Assembly (NCBI GenBank): GCA_021324885.1
Contig: JAJPIF010000019.1
Span: 85,630-149,629, forward strand
DNA length: 64,000 nt
Source: Pseudomonadota bacterium
GTDB lineage: Bacteria; Desulfobacterota; Binatia; Binatales; Binataceae
Reading direction: 5' to 3'
Part shown: positions 55,026 through 63,238 of the stretch, piece after piece
How the letters are laid out: the number at the start of each line of letters is the position of its first letter
How positions within the stretch are numbered: the first letter of the stretch is position 1
Translations under genes and position numbers: made by a program
Notes under the pieces: generated by a model
What the model was told of the DNA's origin: nothing
The model's database searches: none
The model's input: the letters and a program-made list of their open reading frames with translations, nothing else

Positions 55026-56156
55026 ATGAGCACTTATTCAGAGGCTTACAAAACCCTTGTGGAACAGGTGTGCAAGGAAACCGTCGGACCCGCTGCGGCC
55101 GAGGTTGATGCCCGCGCCGTCTTTCCGGCGCGCTCGATTGAGGCGCTGAGAAAAGCCGGGCTGATGGGCGCCGTCAGCGCGCCCGAAGCGGGCGGCATGG
55201 GACTGGGCTTCGCCGGCGCGGCAGACATTGTCCAGCGCGTCGCCCAGGATTGCGGGTCAACCGCGATGGTGCTGTGCATGCATTATTGCGGCGCCGCTGT
55301 GATCGAAGCATACGGCGCGATGGACGTGCGGCGCGCGGTCGCGTCGGGCACTCACCTGAGCACGCTCGCCTTCAGCGAGGAAGGCTCGCGCAGCCATTTC
55401 TGGGCGCCGGTCAGTACAGCCCGAAGCGACGGCGCCGAAGTTGTCCTTGAGGCGCACAAAAGCTGGGTTACCTCCGCCTCAGCCGCCACCGCGTATGTAT
55501 GGTCATCCAAACCGCTGCGCGCCGAGGGCCTGAGCACGCTGTGGCTGGTGCCCGCCAACACCTCCGGGTTGGAGGTAAGCGGACGCTTCGACGGACTGGG
55601 TTTGCGCGGCAACGACTCGTCGCCTGTCACGGCGCGCGGTGCGCGCATCCCGGCCGCCGCGATGCTGGGTGAGGATGGCAAGGGTTTCGACATCATGATG
55701 GCGACCGTGCTGCCAATGTTTAATGTGCTCAGTTCCGCCTGCGCCCTGGGCCTGATGGAGGCTGCGGTGCGGCGCACAGCGGAACACGCAGGCCGCGTCC
55801 GCCACGCCGATACCGGCGAGCGGCTGGCCGGCCTGGCGACCATCCGCAACTACGTCGCGCGCATGCGCATAAAGACCGACATGGTACGCGCTCTGCTCGA
55901 GGACACCGCTGCTGCGCTGAGCAAGGGGCGCGAGGATACGATGCTGCGCGTGCTGGAATGCAAGGCCGCCGCGGGCGAGGCGGCGGATGAAGTGCTCGCG
56001 ATGGCGATGCGCGTTTGCGGCGGCGCGGCCTTCCGCAAAGAAGTCGGCGTGGAGCGATACTTTCGCGACGCCCGCGCCGCCAGCGTGATGGCGCCTACCA
56101 CCGACGTTCTTTACGACTTCATTGGCAAGGCTGTCTGCGGCATGAGCCTGTTTTAG
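55026..56156 (+). CDS. Acyl-CoA dehydrogenase-fold flavoprotein
   Basis: A 376-aa ACAD-fold protein. It has LAFSEEGSRSHFWAP (FAD/substrate segment), AHKSWVTSASAATAYVW, GLRGNDSSPV, and the C-terminal VCGGAAFRKEVGVERYFRDAR and ASVMAPTTDVLYDFIG in place of the usual T-S-E-I motif. The conserved GG-x2-F/Y region is present, but the base Glu cannot be placed with certainty, so it could be a dehydrogenase or an ACAD-like monooxygenase. ATG 55026 is chosen at the fold start; the ORF opens at 54930. Only four bases separate it from the PhnD-like gene, implying a two-gene operon. Confidence 0.85.
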   Translation: MSTYSEAYKTLVEQVCKETVGPAAAEVDARAVFPARSIEALRKAGLMGAVSAPEAGGMGLGFAGAADIVQRVAQDCGSTAMVLCMHYCGAAVIEAYGAMDVRRAVASGTHLSTLAFSEEGSRSHFWAPVSTARSDGAEVVLEAHKSWVTSASAATAYVWSSKPLRAEGLSTLWLVPANTSGLEVSGRFDGLGLRGNDSSPVTARGARIPAAAMLGEDGKGFDIMMATVLPMFNVLSSACALGLMEAAVRRTAEHAGRVRHADTGERLAGLATIRNYVARMRIKTDMVRALLEDTAAALSKGREDTMLRVLECKAAAGEAADEVLAMAMRVCGGAAFRKEVGVERYFRDARAASVMAPTTDVLYDFIGKAVCGMSLF

Positions 56157-56160
56157 ATCG

Positions 56161-57030
56161 ATGGCAACAAAGCCTCAACGGACTTTGATTCTTGGCGCAG
56201 TCGCCTACGACCCCAAGGTGGTGACGATCTGGGATGGGTTCGGCGCCTATTTCGCGGACCACGGCCTGGATTTCGATTATGTGCTGTTTTCCAACTACGA
56301 GCGCCAGGTGCGCGCCCTGTTCGACGGTCTGATCACGGTGGCATGGAACTCGCCCCTGGCATGGCTGCAATGCGAAAAAATTGCCGAGGCCACCGGACGC
56401 AAGGTCCGCGCCTTGTGCATGCGCGACACGGATTGCGACCTTGCCTCCCTTATAGTGGTCCGCGCGGACAGCGATTTGCATGCGACCGCCGATCTGAGGG
56501 GCCGGCGCGTTGCGGTTGGCGCCGGCGATTCGCCCCAGGCGACGCTGATACCGCTGAGCTTCCTGGCTGAACAGGGGCTCGAACCCGCCCGCGATTTTGA
56601 AGTTGTCAGGTTCGATCTGCTGGCCGGCAAGCATGGCGATCATGTGGGCGGCGAGCGCGACGCCGTGCGCGCGCTGCTCAAGGGTAACGCGGACGCCGCC
56701 TGCATGCTCGACGCCAACCGCGCCGTGTTCGAACACGAAGGAATAGTTGCTCCTGGCGCGCTGCGAGTGCTGGCGCGGACCCCGCTTTACGATCATTGCA
56801 ATTTCACCGTGATCGAGGATGAAGCGCAAAGCGCGCCGGTCGCGCGCTTTGCGCAATTGCTCCTCGGCATGAGCCACGCCGATAACCGGGTGCGGCCGCT
56901 GCTTGACATGGAGGGACTCAAACGATGGGTGGCGGGTCGCACCGCCGGCTACGCGGCATTGCGCGCCGCGGTGGAACGCTTCGGCACCATCGATCAATTT
57001 GTCCGGGAGTCCACGGCGCGGCGGAAGTAG
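56161..57030 (+). CDS. PhnD-like periplasmic-binding-fold protein without signal peptide
   Basis: A 289-aa protein of the phosphate/phosphonate ABC substrate-binding type (PF12974-like). Recognisable segments are VAWNSPLAWLQCEKIA near residue 60, DLRGRRVAVGAGDSPQATLI (hinge and ligand loop) and AVRALLKGNADAACMLDAN. The N-terminus MATKPQRTLILGAVAYDPKVV has no signal peptide or lipobox, so the protein should be cytosolic, unlike ordinary binding proteins. No ABC permease or ATPase is adjacent. With the acyl-CoA dehydrogenase it may form a metabolic pair; some binding-protein folds are enzymes (for example the 4,5-dihydroxyphthalate decarboxylase type), which is a possible alternative. Confidence 0.78.
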   Translation: MATKPQRTLILGAVAYDPKVVTIWDGFGAYFADHGLDFDYVLFSNYERQVRALFDGLITVAWNSPLAWLQCEKIAEATGRKVRALCMRDTDCDLASLIVVRADSDLHATADLRGRRVAVGAGDSPQATLIPLSFLAEQGLEPARDFEVVRFDLLAGKHGDHVGGERDAVRALLKGNADAACMLDANRAVFEHEGIVAPGALRVLARTPLYDHCNFTVIEDEAQSAPVARFAQLLLGMSHADNRVRPLLDMEGLKRWVAGRTAGYAALRAAVERFGTIDQFVRESTARRK

Positions 57031-57051
57031 TCGCCGGGGCGGCGCGCGAGC

Positions 57052-57085
57052 GGATCAGGCGGGCGGATCAGGCGGGCGGATCAGG
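57052..57085. repeat. Short 13-bp tandem repeat
   Basis: GGATCAGGCGGGC occurs twice in full (57052-57064, 57065-57077) followed by GGATCAGG (57078-57085), about 2.6 copies. It lies between the PhnD-like gene and tRNA-Ser and is probably slippage-generated. Confidence 0.9.
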
Positions 57086-57254
57086 ATCGATGGCCGGCTA
57101 CCGCCACGAGCATCTGCCCGCGCTCGCCCAGCGCGTCGAGGCGGCAAACCGCGAAGCGCGCATCATCGGCTGGAAAAGCAACCCGCATCAGCCGCTCACC
57201 GCTGCTGCCGGCGTAAAGCTGGCTGCGCCCGGCCTTCGCAGTTCTGTATTCAAA

Positions 57255-57344
57255 TGGCGGAGGGGGTGGGATTCGAACCCACGAGCGACGTTAGCCGCTG
57301 CCGGTTTTCAAGACCGGTGCCTTCAACCGCTCGGCCACCCCTCC
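57255..57344 (-). tRNA. tRNA-Ser (anticodon UGA)
   Basis: On the minus strand the gene begins GGAGGGG (complement of 57338-57344) and the acceptor closes with CCCCTCC (57259-57265), followed by discriminator G and an encoded CCA (57255-57257). The anticodon stem CCGGT/ACCGG encloses CTTGAAA, reading TGA. A long variable arm and GGGTTCGAATCCC T loop mark a class II serine tRNA. Confidence 0.96.
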
Positions 57345-57969
57345 GATCAGAAAAAGCCTTGATACTGTGAGCTTTTTTTCGCCGCTTGCTCACACCGACT
57401 TTCCGGTTGGCACAATTGTGGCACACTGACATTCTGGAACAAGCCAACTTCAGTCGGCGCGATCGACTGAGCCGGCGCTCTCGCGCAGCGCCTCTGGCCA
57501 TCTCGATTTGCGCTGCGCTCATCACGCTCCTTGCGCCGGCTGCAAGCGCGGCTGCGCAGATGGCTCCTCCGGCCCGTTCGACCGCCAAAATGTTACGGAA
57601 CCCGACAAGCGCGCCGACCTCGGCGAGCCGGGAGGCCGGCGAAGGGTAACTCTTTGAAAGCTGGTTGAGAGCCAGCAGGAGGGGACAACGGCGGGTGCCC
57701 GAAGATCATCCGCATCCGGATGGTGCGGACGATGCAAAGGTGGGACGCTTTCGTCAACTACCGCGGATCAGGAAGGACGGCCGCGCTCCCGTGGGAAAGG
57801 GATGGTGCGCGTTCAGCGTCGGCAGGCGGGGTCGCTCAGCAAGCGGCTTCGCGCTTCAAAGGAGTCTGAGCGCGTCATTTCGCCCAGGCGCTTTCGTTGG
57901 AATCGGTAATGGTCCTGGTATCGCCGTTTAACGCGCCAGCAGCGTGTTCATGAGCTGGGCGGTCTGCTC
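57345..57969. other. Non-coding or decayed region between tRNA-Ser and the glycan cluster
   Basis: About 625 nt with no supported gene; several ORFs exist but show compositional shadows only. It separates the tRNA from a functionally different glycan cluster, as would a decayed island junction. No repeat of the tRNA 3' end was recognised within the window, so attachment-site evidence is lacking. Confidence 0.4.
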
Positions 57970-59730
57970 TCAGGGGTGCGGCGCGTCAGCGCGCTCGACG
58001 AGCCAGTTCCCCAGCACCAGCACGTCCATGCCCGTCCGGGTAAAGCAGTCCAGCGCTTCGCCAGGTGTGCAGACAATTGGCTCGTTCTCGTTGAACGATG
58101 TATTGAGCAGGATTGGTATGCCGGTAAGCTTCGCGAACTCCCCAATCAGACGGCAGTAGCGCGGGTTGCTGGCCGGTTCCACGGTCTGCAGGCGGCCCGA
58201 TCCGTCAACGTGCGTGACCGCGGGAATCGCGCCTCTCTTGTCCGCTCGCACCTGGAAAACCTGCGTCATGAACGGGACGTCGTCGTCGGTCTCGAACCAC
58301 TCCCTGACCGCGGATCGCAGAACCGATGGCGCGAACGGACGGAACGACTCTCGGCGCTTTATCTTGGCGTTCAGGATCTGCTTCATATCGGCGCGGCGCG
58401 GGTCGCAAACGATCGACCGGTTTCCGAGCGCGCGCGGCCCCCATTCCATGCGACCCTGAAACCAACCCACAACCGCTCCCTCGGCGATACGGCGCGCGGT
58501 TCGGGCGCACAGCGAATCCTCGTCGAGCAGCTCCCTGGTGCAGCGCAGCGCCTCCAGCGCGGCGCCTCTGTCCCGAATCTCTTGTCCGATCTCCTCATCG
58601 CTGAACTGCGATCCCCAGTATGCGTGGTTCATCGTGAAGCGGGGCGCGTCGGTCCTGAGCCGATGCCAGGTGAGATAGGCCGCTCCGATCGCGCCGCCGG
58701 CATCCCCGGCGGCCGCCTGGACGTAGACGCGACGGACCGGCGTGTTGCGGTACAAACGTCCGTTCGCCACCGAGTTCATCGCGCAACCGCCGGCGAGCGC
58801 GATGCGGTCGATCGGATGACGCGCGTACATCGAGTTGACCAGGGAGAAAAAGGCTCTTTCGTAGGTTGCCTGCGCGCTGCGCGCCACGTTGCGGTGGTGA
58901 GCCGTGATTTCCTGTTCCGGTAAGCGCGCCGGTCCGAGAAGCTCTTCGAGGGCGGGGGTAAAGAGCCGGCCGGACTGCGGCGCTCCGTCCGACCAGGAGA
59001 AATCGCGCATGCTGCGGCCGTGAGTGAAAAACTCCATGTTGAGGCGAAAGGTGCCGTCGGGCTGCTGACGGACTATCTGATCCATCTCGCGCGCCAGACT
59101 CGGTTCGCCGTAGGGAGCGAGACCCATCACCTTGTATTCATCCCCGTAATGCGGGAAGCCCAGATACTGAGTAATCGCCTCGTAAAAGATGCCAAGCGAA
59201 TGGGGTGAGAAGACACGCCCCTCGATAGCGATCGATGTTCCCCGCCCCACGCCCCAGCAAGCGCTGGAGAAGTCGCCGAGGCCGTCGACCGACAGAACCA
59301 GCGCCTCGTCGAAGGGAGAGACCAGGAAAGCCGAAGCCAGGTGCGCCGAGTGATGTTCCACGTTGTGCACAGGACAGCGAAGTCGCTGTCCCGCAAACGC
59401 GTCTGTCAGGCTCTGTTCGATCGAAGACCAGGCTTTGGCATTCCGGATGCGATCGGCGAGCAATGCCGCGCTCGGCAGATGCGCCACGGCGTAGCCTATC
59501 TTTCGCAGCAGATTGGCGCGTGGGTTGCGATTCACGGCAACGGCGTCGATGTCGCTCAGCTCGGCGCCGGCCTCGTTGAGGCAATAGGCAATCGCGCGCG
59601 TCGGAAAGCCGGCCCAATGCTTGATGCGACGGAAGCGCTCTTCTTCGGCCGCGGCGATCAGCTTGCCCGCTTTCAGGATGCAGGCCGCGGAATCGGCGTG
59701 GTATGCGTTAATTCCTAGAATCAGTGACAT
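57970..59730 (-). CDS. Carbamoyltransferase, NodU/CmcH family
   Basis: A 586-aa enzyme that transfers a carbamoyl group from carbamoyl phosphate, with ATP, to a hydroxyl of a sugar or small molecule. The N-terminal Kae1-like domain has ILGINAYHADSAACIL (metal/ATP His-Asp) and HHSAHLASAF, LVLSVDGLGDF and GDEYKVMGLAPYGEP. The C-terminal YrdC-like domain has RMEWGPRALGNRSIVCDPR, FRPFAPSVL and ILLNTSFNENEPIV. AAGG upstream supports ATG 59730. Beside glycosyltransferases it likely decorates a surface glycan or a glycosylated metabolite, as in Nod factor or tobramycin-type carbamoylation. Confidence 0.95.
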   Translation of the reverse strand: MSLILGINAYHADSAACILKAGKLIAAAEEERFRRIKHWAGFPTRAIAYCLNEAGAELSDIDAVAVNRNPRANLLRKIGYAVAHLPSAALLADRIRNAKAWSSIEQSLTDAFAGQRLRCPVHNVEHHSAHLASAFLVSPFDEALVLSVDGLGDFSSACWGVGRGTSIAIEGRVFSPHSLGIFYEAITQYLGFPHYGDEYKVMGLAPYGEPSLAREMDQIVRQQPDGTFRLNMEFFTHGRSMRDFSWSDGAPQSGRLFTPALEELLGPARLPEQEITAHHRNVARSAQATYERAFFSLVNSMYARHPIDRIALAGGCAMNSVANGRLYRNTPVRRVYVQAAAGDAGGAIGAAYLTWHRLRTDAPRFTMNHAYWGSQFSDEEIGQEIRDRGAALEALRCTRELLDEDSLCARTARRIAEGAVVGWFQGRMEWGPRALGNRSIVCDPRRADMKQILNAKIKRRESFRPFAPSVLRSAVREWFETDDDVPFMTQVFQVRADKRGAIPAVTHVDGSGRLQTVEPASNPRYCRLIGEFAKLTGIPILLNTSFNENEPIVCTPGEALDCFTRTGMDVLVLGNWLVERADAPHP

Positions 59731-59880
59731 TGTGAACCTTGCGTTGACACCTGAATGGATCGAGCGCTTCTTTTACTCGGTTCCCTGGCGGCGCAAACGT
59801 CGAGCAAGCGCAACGAGATGAGGGATAACTTGGGCCAGGTGCAGAACGCCCAGGCGAGCCGAAGTACGTCACTCACTTCT

Positions 59881-61002
59881 TTATTTGCTGGCTGCCGTGT
59901 GGCGAGCGACGATCGGATCCAGGATCTCCACCGCTGCGTTGACGACCTCGTCGGGCGAGATCGAGGTGATGCACTTTTTGGCGTGAACCGGACAGACTTC
60001 CAGCAGGCAGTTCGCGCAAGGGACGCAGTGATAGATTATCCTGTGCTGGGTTCCCCAAGGGAACCAGACTCCCGGCAGATCGCGCGCGCTGAATACTGCC
60101 ACGCACGGTATACCGGCCGCGGCTGCCAGATGCATCGGTCCCGTGTCGTGTCCCACATAGGCGATTGCCTCGGCGATCAGCGCGGCGCTTTGGCGCGGTG
60201 ACGTCAAGCCGCACAAGTTAAGACGCGGCCCGCGCCACGTTGCCGATGCGACGTCTGCGGCGTCGCGTTCGTCGCCTGAGCCGACCAGCACCAGCCCCAA
60301 ACCTGGATATCGGAGTGAAATTCGACCTAACGCCTCCCTCCAATTGTTGCAGCCCCAATCTTTGACCGACATCTTGGTCCCTACGGCTGCCGCGACGTAC
60401 TCGCGAACGCCACCCGGGAGGTTAGCCATGCCGCGAGCGGCCGCCGCCTCCGCATTGGATATACGCAGGTCCCAACTGGACGGGTCGTCGAGCCGAGCAT
60501 CTCCAAGGCCCCCCAGGCAGCGGGCCAGGCGATGCGCTTCACTCTCGAAAAGGCCATTGCCGAGCGGAAGGCTGCGTTGCATTCGTTGCGTCAAAGGCAG
60601 TCCGACCATACGTCGAATGCCACAAGCCGCAAAAAAGATGGCGTCCCGGTACACGGCTTTCGCACTGCGCACCGCCGCCAGGTAGACGAGCACCTCCGGG
60701 CGCCATGCCCGGATCCGGTTCCTCAGGGAGAGCAGGCGCCACGGATCCCGCGTACCCAAGGGATAGGTCAGGGAGCCCTGGACGAGCCCCGTTCCCTCTA
60801 GCAGCGATTGCGCTGGCACGGCCTTTTCAACTGCTGGTTGATTCGTCAACAGCAAGCGCGTAGCGCTTGGAAACGCGCGGGCGACAAGATAAAGCGAAGG
60901 AAGGGCCACAACCGTATCGCCGAGGCTGCCAAGGCGATATACGAGCACCCGCGAAACCGCCGTCTCGGCCTTCGCCAAAGCGGACCGCTCGGGGGTCACC
61001 AT
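59881..61002 (-). CDS. Glycosyltransferase family 9 (heptosyltransferase-like)
   Basis: A 373-aa GT9 protein; members transfer heptose or another ADP-sugar to LPS core or glycans. The N-terminus VLVYRLGSLGDTVVALPSL carries the conserved Asp motif; the nucleotide-sugar region YVGHDTGPMHLAAAAGIPCVAVFSARD is typical. The C-terminus has four cysteines, C-x2-C-x2-C with a later Cys (CVPCANCLLEVCPVHAKKC), common in GT9 variants of glycan clusters. It is separated from the carbamoyltransferase by 150 nt with no recognised feature and lies 60 nt from the next GT. The glycan product is not known. Confidence 0.93.
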   Translation of the reverse strand: MVTPERSALAKAETAVSRVLVYRLGSLGDTVVALPSLYLVARAFPSATRLLLTNQPAVEKAVPAQSLLEGTGLVQGSLTYPLGTRDPWRLLSLRNRIRAWRPEVLVYLAAVRSAKAVYRDAIFFAACGIRRMVGLPLTQRMQRSLPLGNGLFESEAHRLARCLGGLGDARLDDPSSWDLRISNAEAAAARGMANLPGGVREYVAAAVGTKMSVKDWGCNNWREALGRISLRYPGLGLVLVGSGDERDAADVASATWRGPRLNLCGLTSPRQSAALIAEAIAYVGHDTGPMHLAAAAGIPCVAVFSARDLPGVWFPWGTQHRIIYHCVPCANCLLEVCPVHAKKCITSISPDEVVNAAVEILDPIVARHTAASK

Positions 61003-61062
61003 AGATGCCTGGCCGTGATTGACGGCGCGCGCGTAACCAATCGGATCGCTGGCGGCATGACC

Positions 61063-62289
61063 TTAACGCGCGCTGGCGCTTTCCCGCTGGGCGGCCAGGG
61101 TCTGTGCCCCAAGTACCCGCAGATAGGCTTCTTCCATCTGCGCGCCGACTGCCTTCCAGGTAAACTTCGCTTCGACCAGCGAGCGGCCCTTTTCCCCCAT
61201 GCGTTGCGCGCACGCCGGGTCCGCTAGCAGCCTCGCAATCGCCTGGGCCAGTTCGCGTTCGTCCAGGCCTACAACGAGGCCCGCGCCGGCCGCCGCCACC
61301 TCTGGGTACAGTGCGACTCGATCCGTGATCACTACCGGAACGCGCAGGGCCAGCGCTTCGATTACCACGTTGCAGAAGTTCTCGCCGTAGGACGGCACGG
61401 CAATGGCTCGCGCACTCGCCATCAGCGCCGTCTTCGCCTGTCCCGTCAGCATTCCCGTGAAGACTGCTCTGTCGTGAACCCTCGCGGATCTGAGTATCGT
61501 CTCAACCTCGGAGCGCATGCCCTCGTCGGGGCCGACAACCATCAAAAAGGCGAGCGGATTACGCGCCGCAACTTCGGCGAATGCTCTGGCCAGGAGGTCG
61601 ATTCCCTTTTTTCTATGGAGCCTTCCGACGAACACGATAAGTTGCTTCCTGTACCGTTCCTCTACGCCGTAGGCGCGGAGGTCGCAGGAAATCGCCTCCC
61701 GTGTCATTTCCTCGACGTCAATCCCCGTCGGAACTACGATTCCGCGCAACCCTCCGCCGCAGTTCCTGGCGGCCGTCTGGGCCTCCATCTCGGTGAGAAA
61801 CCGCACGGCTGATGCTTTCCGTAAGTTGTTGCGTACAAAGGCGATCTCGTACAGGCGCTTGCGCGCCGCGTGATGCCGATATACGAAGTCGTCGAAACAG
61901 CCATGCGGCTCCAGAACGTATGGCACCGAAGCCTGTCGGGCGCTGGTTGCGGCTAGCCAGCTGCTGAAGTTATACACGGAGTAGACGTGTATGATGTCCG
62001 CGTTGGGCACGGCACTGCGCATCCCTGCGATATAGCCCGGCGATGCTCCCCAGCGGCGGAAAGCGCGCCATCCTCCAAGAGGGCGGAAGTGACGCATCGC
62101 GTAGCCATCTCGGGACGCCGCCAGTTCCCGACCGTTCCGTTCCTCGGCCGACCCGCAGTCGTCGAGGGCAAATAAGGTCACCTGATGGCCACGGCGAGCC
62201 ATCTCTGCGCAGAGGCCGGGCACGTCCTTAGCCAAGCCGCCGGTGCTTGCGCCTATATATGGTGCTGCGTAGAGCAGCTGCATTTGCAT
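61063..62289 (-). CDS. Glycosyltransferase family 4
   Basis: A 408-aa GT-B enzyme. The acceptor domain starts LLYAAPYIGASTGGLAKD; the linker IVFVGRLHRKKGIDLLARAF and the donor-site segment AIAVPSYGENFCNVVIEAL (E-x7-E) with PVVITDRVALYPEV are standard GT4 features. It probably adds a hexose or similar sugar to a surface glycan. Several starts are possible: GTG 62298, ATG 62289 or ATG 62283; none has a clear ribosome site. The gene overlaps a remnant of a family 2 transferase upstream, which may supply its promoter or reflect deletion. Confidence 0.93.
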   Translation of the reverse strand: MQMQLLYAAPYIGASTGGLAKDVPGLCAEMARRGHQVTLFALDDCGSAEERNGRELAASRDGYAMRHFRPLGGWRAFRRWGASPGYIAGMRSAVPNADIIHVYSVYNFSSWLAATSARQASVPYVLEPHGCFDDFVYRHHAARKRLYEIAFVRNNLRKASAVRFLTEMEAQTAARNCGGGLRGIVVPTGIDVEEMTREAISCDLRAYGVEERYRKQLIVFVGRLHRKKGIDLLARAFAEVAARNPLAFLMVVGPDEGMRSEVETILRSARVHDRAVFTGMLTGQAKTALMASARAIAVPSYGENFCNVVIEALALRVPVVITDRVALYPEVAAAGAGLVVGLDERELAQAIARLLADPACAQRMGEKGRSLVEAKFTWKAVGAQMEEAYLRVLGAQTLAAQRESASAR

Positions 62290-62419
62290 CTGAGTCACAC
62301 GTGGAGCGGTTGCGTAAAAACAAGATCCAGACGGTGCCTGCGATCCAGGCCACGGTGCGCAGGCACTTTGCGAGGTTCTTTTCCTCGTTGCGCGCGGGTA
62401 TCAGTACGGATACGCCCAT
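62228..62419 (-). pseudogene. Truncated glycosyltransferase family 2 remnant
   Basis: The first 25 codons from ATG 62419 read MGVSVLIPARNEEKNLAKCL..., the unmistakable start of a GT2 (GT-A) domain. After VAW the sequence drifts (VWILFLRNRSTCDSD), and the D-x-D strand expected near D-S-x-S-T-D is altered; the frame ends 63 codons in, inside the GT4 gene. A functional GT2 needs about 250 residues, so this is a broken gene or deletion scar left upstream of the GT4 start. Confidence 0.65.
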
Positions 62420-62497
62420 CTGGCTGATTCACATCCCAAGTGGCTTAGCCGAGCAGGCCCGGTTCGCGAGCGAAGTGGGACTTGATTGCGTAGTCGC

Positions 62498-63238
62498 TCA
62501 TTTGCGCGCGACACAGAAAAGGTTTTGCGTGAAGATAGGCGTATCGATCTGGCCCGTTTCCACGATTAACCAGGCGCGCAGGATAGCGTGGACCGTGCGC
62601 CAGAGCGCCAGGCGAGCGACACTCCTGGCGCCGTGCGGGACCGGCCCGTCTTCGCAGCAGTCCACCGCGCGAAATCCAAAAGCCGACAGCAACTGGCGCA
62701 GGGAATGGCGCGTGAACGATAGTTCGTGCGTGAAGTCCCAATGGCGCATCCGGCTGCCAAAGGGCGACTCGCCGTTGGGGCAATGGATAATCCAGCGGCC
62801 GCCGGGCTTGAGGACGCGGGCGACTTCGGCGGTCAGGCGGCACAGCTCCGGCTTGGTAAAGTGTTCGATCACGTCCAGCGCCACGACCGCGTCGACGCTG
62901 GCGTCGGCGCATTGGGCGAGAGTCTCGAAGCAATCGCCCTGGGCCAGGTTGCCGACGCCGAAACGGCGGCCCGCCGCGATCTGCTCGGGCGAGGTGTCGA
63001 CGCCGCGGATATTGTGGTAGCCGGCGGCCTGCGCATGGTAGAGCAGCGCGCCGTGACCGCAACCCAGCTCCAGGATCGAGGCGTTGCGGTCGGCGGGAAA
63101 GAAATCCCTGATGATGCGGGCGCAATGGTTCGCCCGCACCCGGATGTGCGCCGCGATCGTCTCGGGCGATTCCTCCCCTTGCCCGGTCAGGTAAGAGGCG
63201 TAGATCGCCTGCCGGTAGTCGCCCGTAGCTGGCTTCAT
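62498..63238 (-). CDS. Class I SAM-dependent methyltransferase
   Basis: A 246-aa Rossmann methyltransferase. Motif I is ILELGCGHGALLYHAQAAGY; the post-I acidic residue is in GVDTSPEQIAAG; motif IV is VDAVVALDVIEHF; a GGRWIIHCPNG strand follows. It is of the UbiE/COQ5-like methyltransferase_11/12 group common in O-antigen and glycan clusters, where it methylates sugars or lipids. Its ATG overlaps the upstream glycosyltransferase stop by four bases, so the two are translationally coupled. The exact target is unknown. Confidence 0.93.
   Translation of the reverse strand: MKPATGDYRQAIYASYLTGQGEESPETIAAHIRVRANHCARIIRDFFPADRNASILELGCGHGALLYHAQAAGYHNIRGVDTSPEQIAAGRRFGVGNLAQGDCFETLAQCADASVDAVVALDVIEHFTKPELCRLTAEVARVLKPGGRWIIHCPNGESPFGSRMRHWDFTHELSFTRHSLRQLLSAFGFRAVDCCEDGPVPHGARSVARLALWRTVHAILRAWLIVETGQIDTPIFTQNLFCVARK

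Noticed and set aside
56925-57362. 145-aa and 155-aa plus-strand ORFs after the PhnD-like gene
   Set aside because: They overlap the 3' end of that gene in other frames and read through the tRNA; no domain support.
57250-57588. 112-aa minus-strand ORF running through tRNA-Ser
   Set aside because: Its C-terminal part is simply the translated tRNA gene, and the rest has no domain; I treat the region as non-coding.
57386-57649. 87-aa ORF resembling a signal-peptide protein
   Set aside because: A short hydrophobic stretch exists, but there is no ribosome site, no domain and no conserved context; too weak to annotate.
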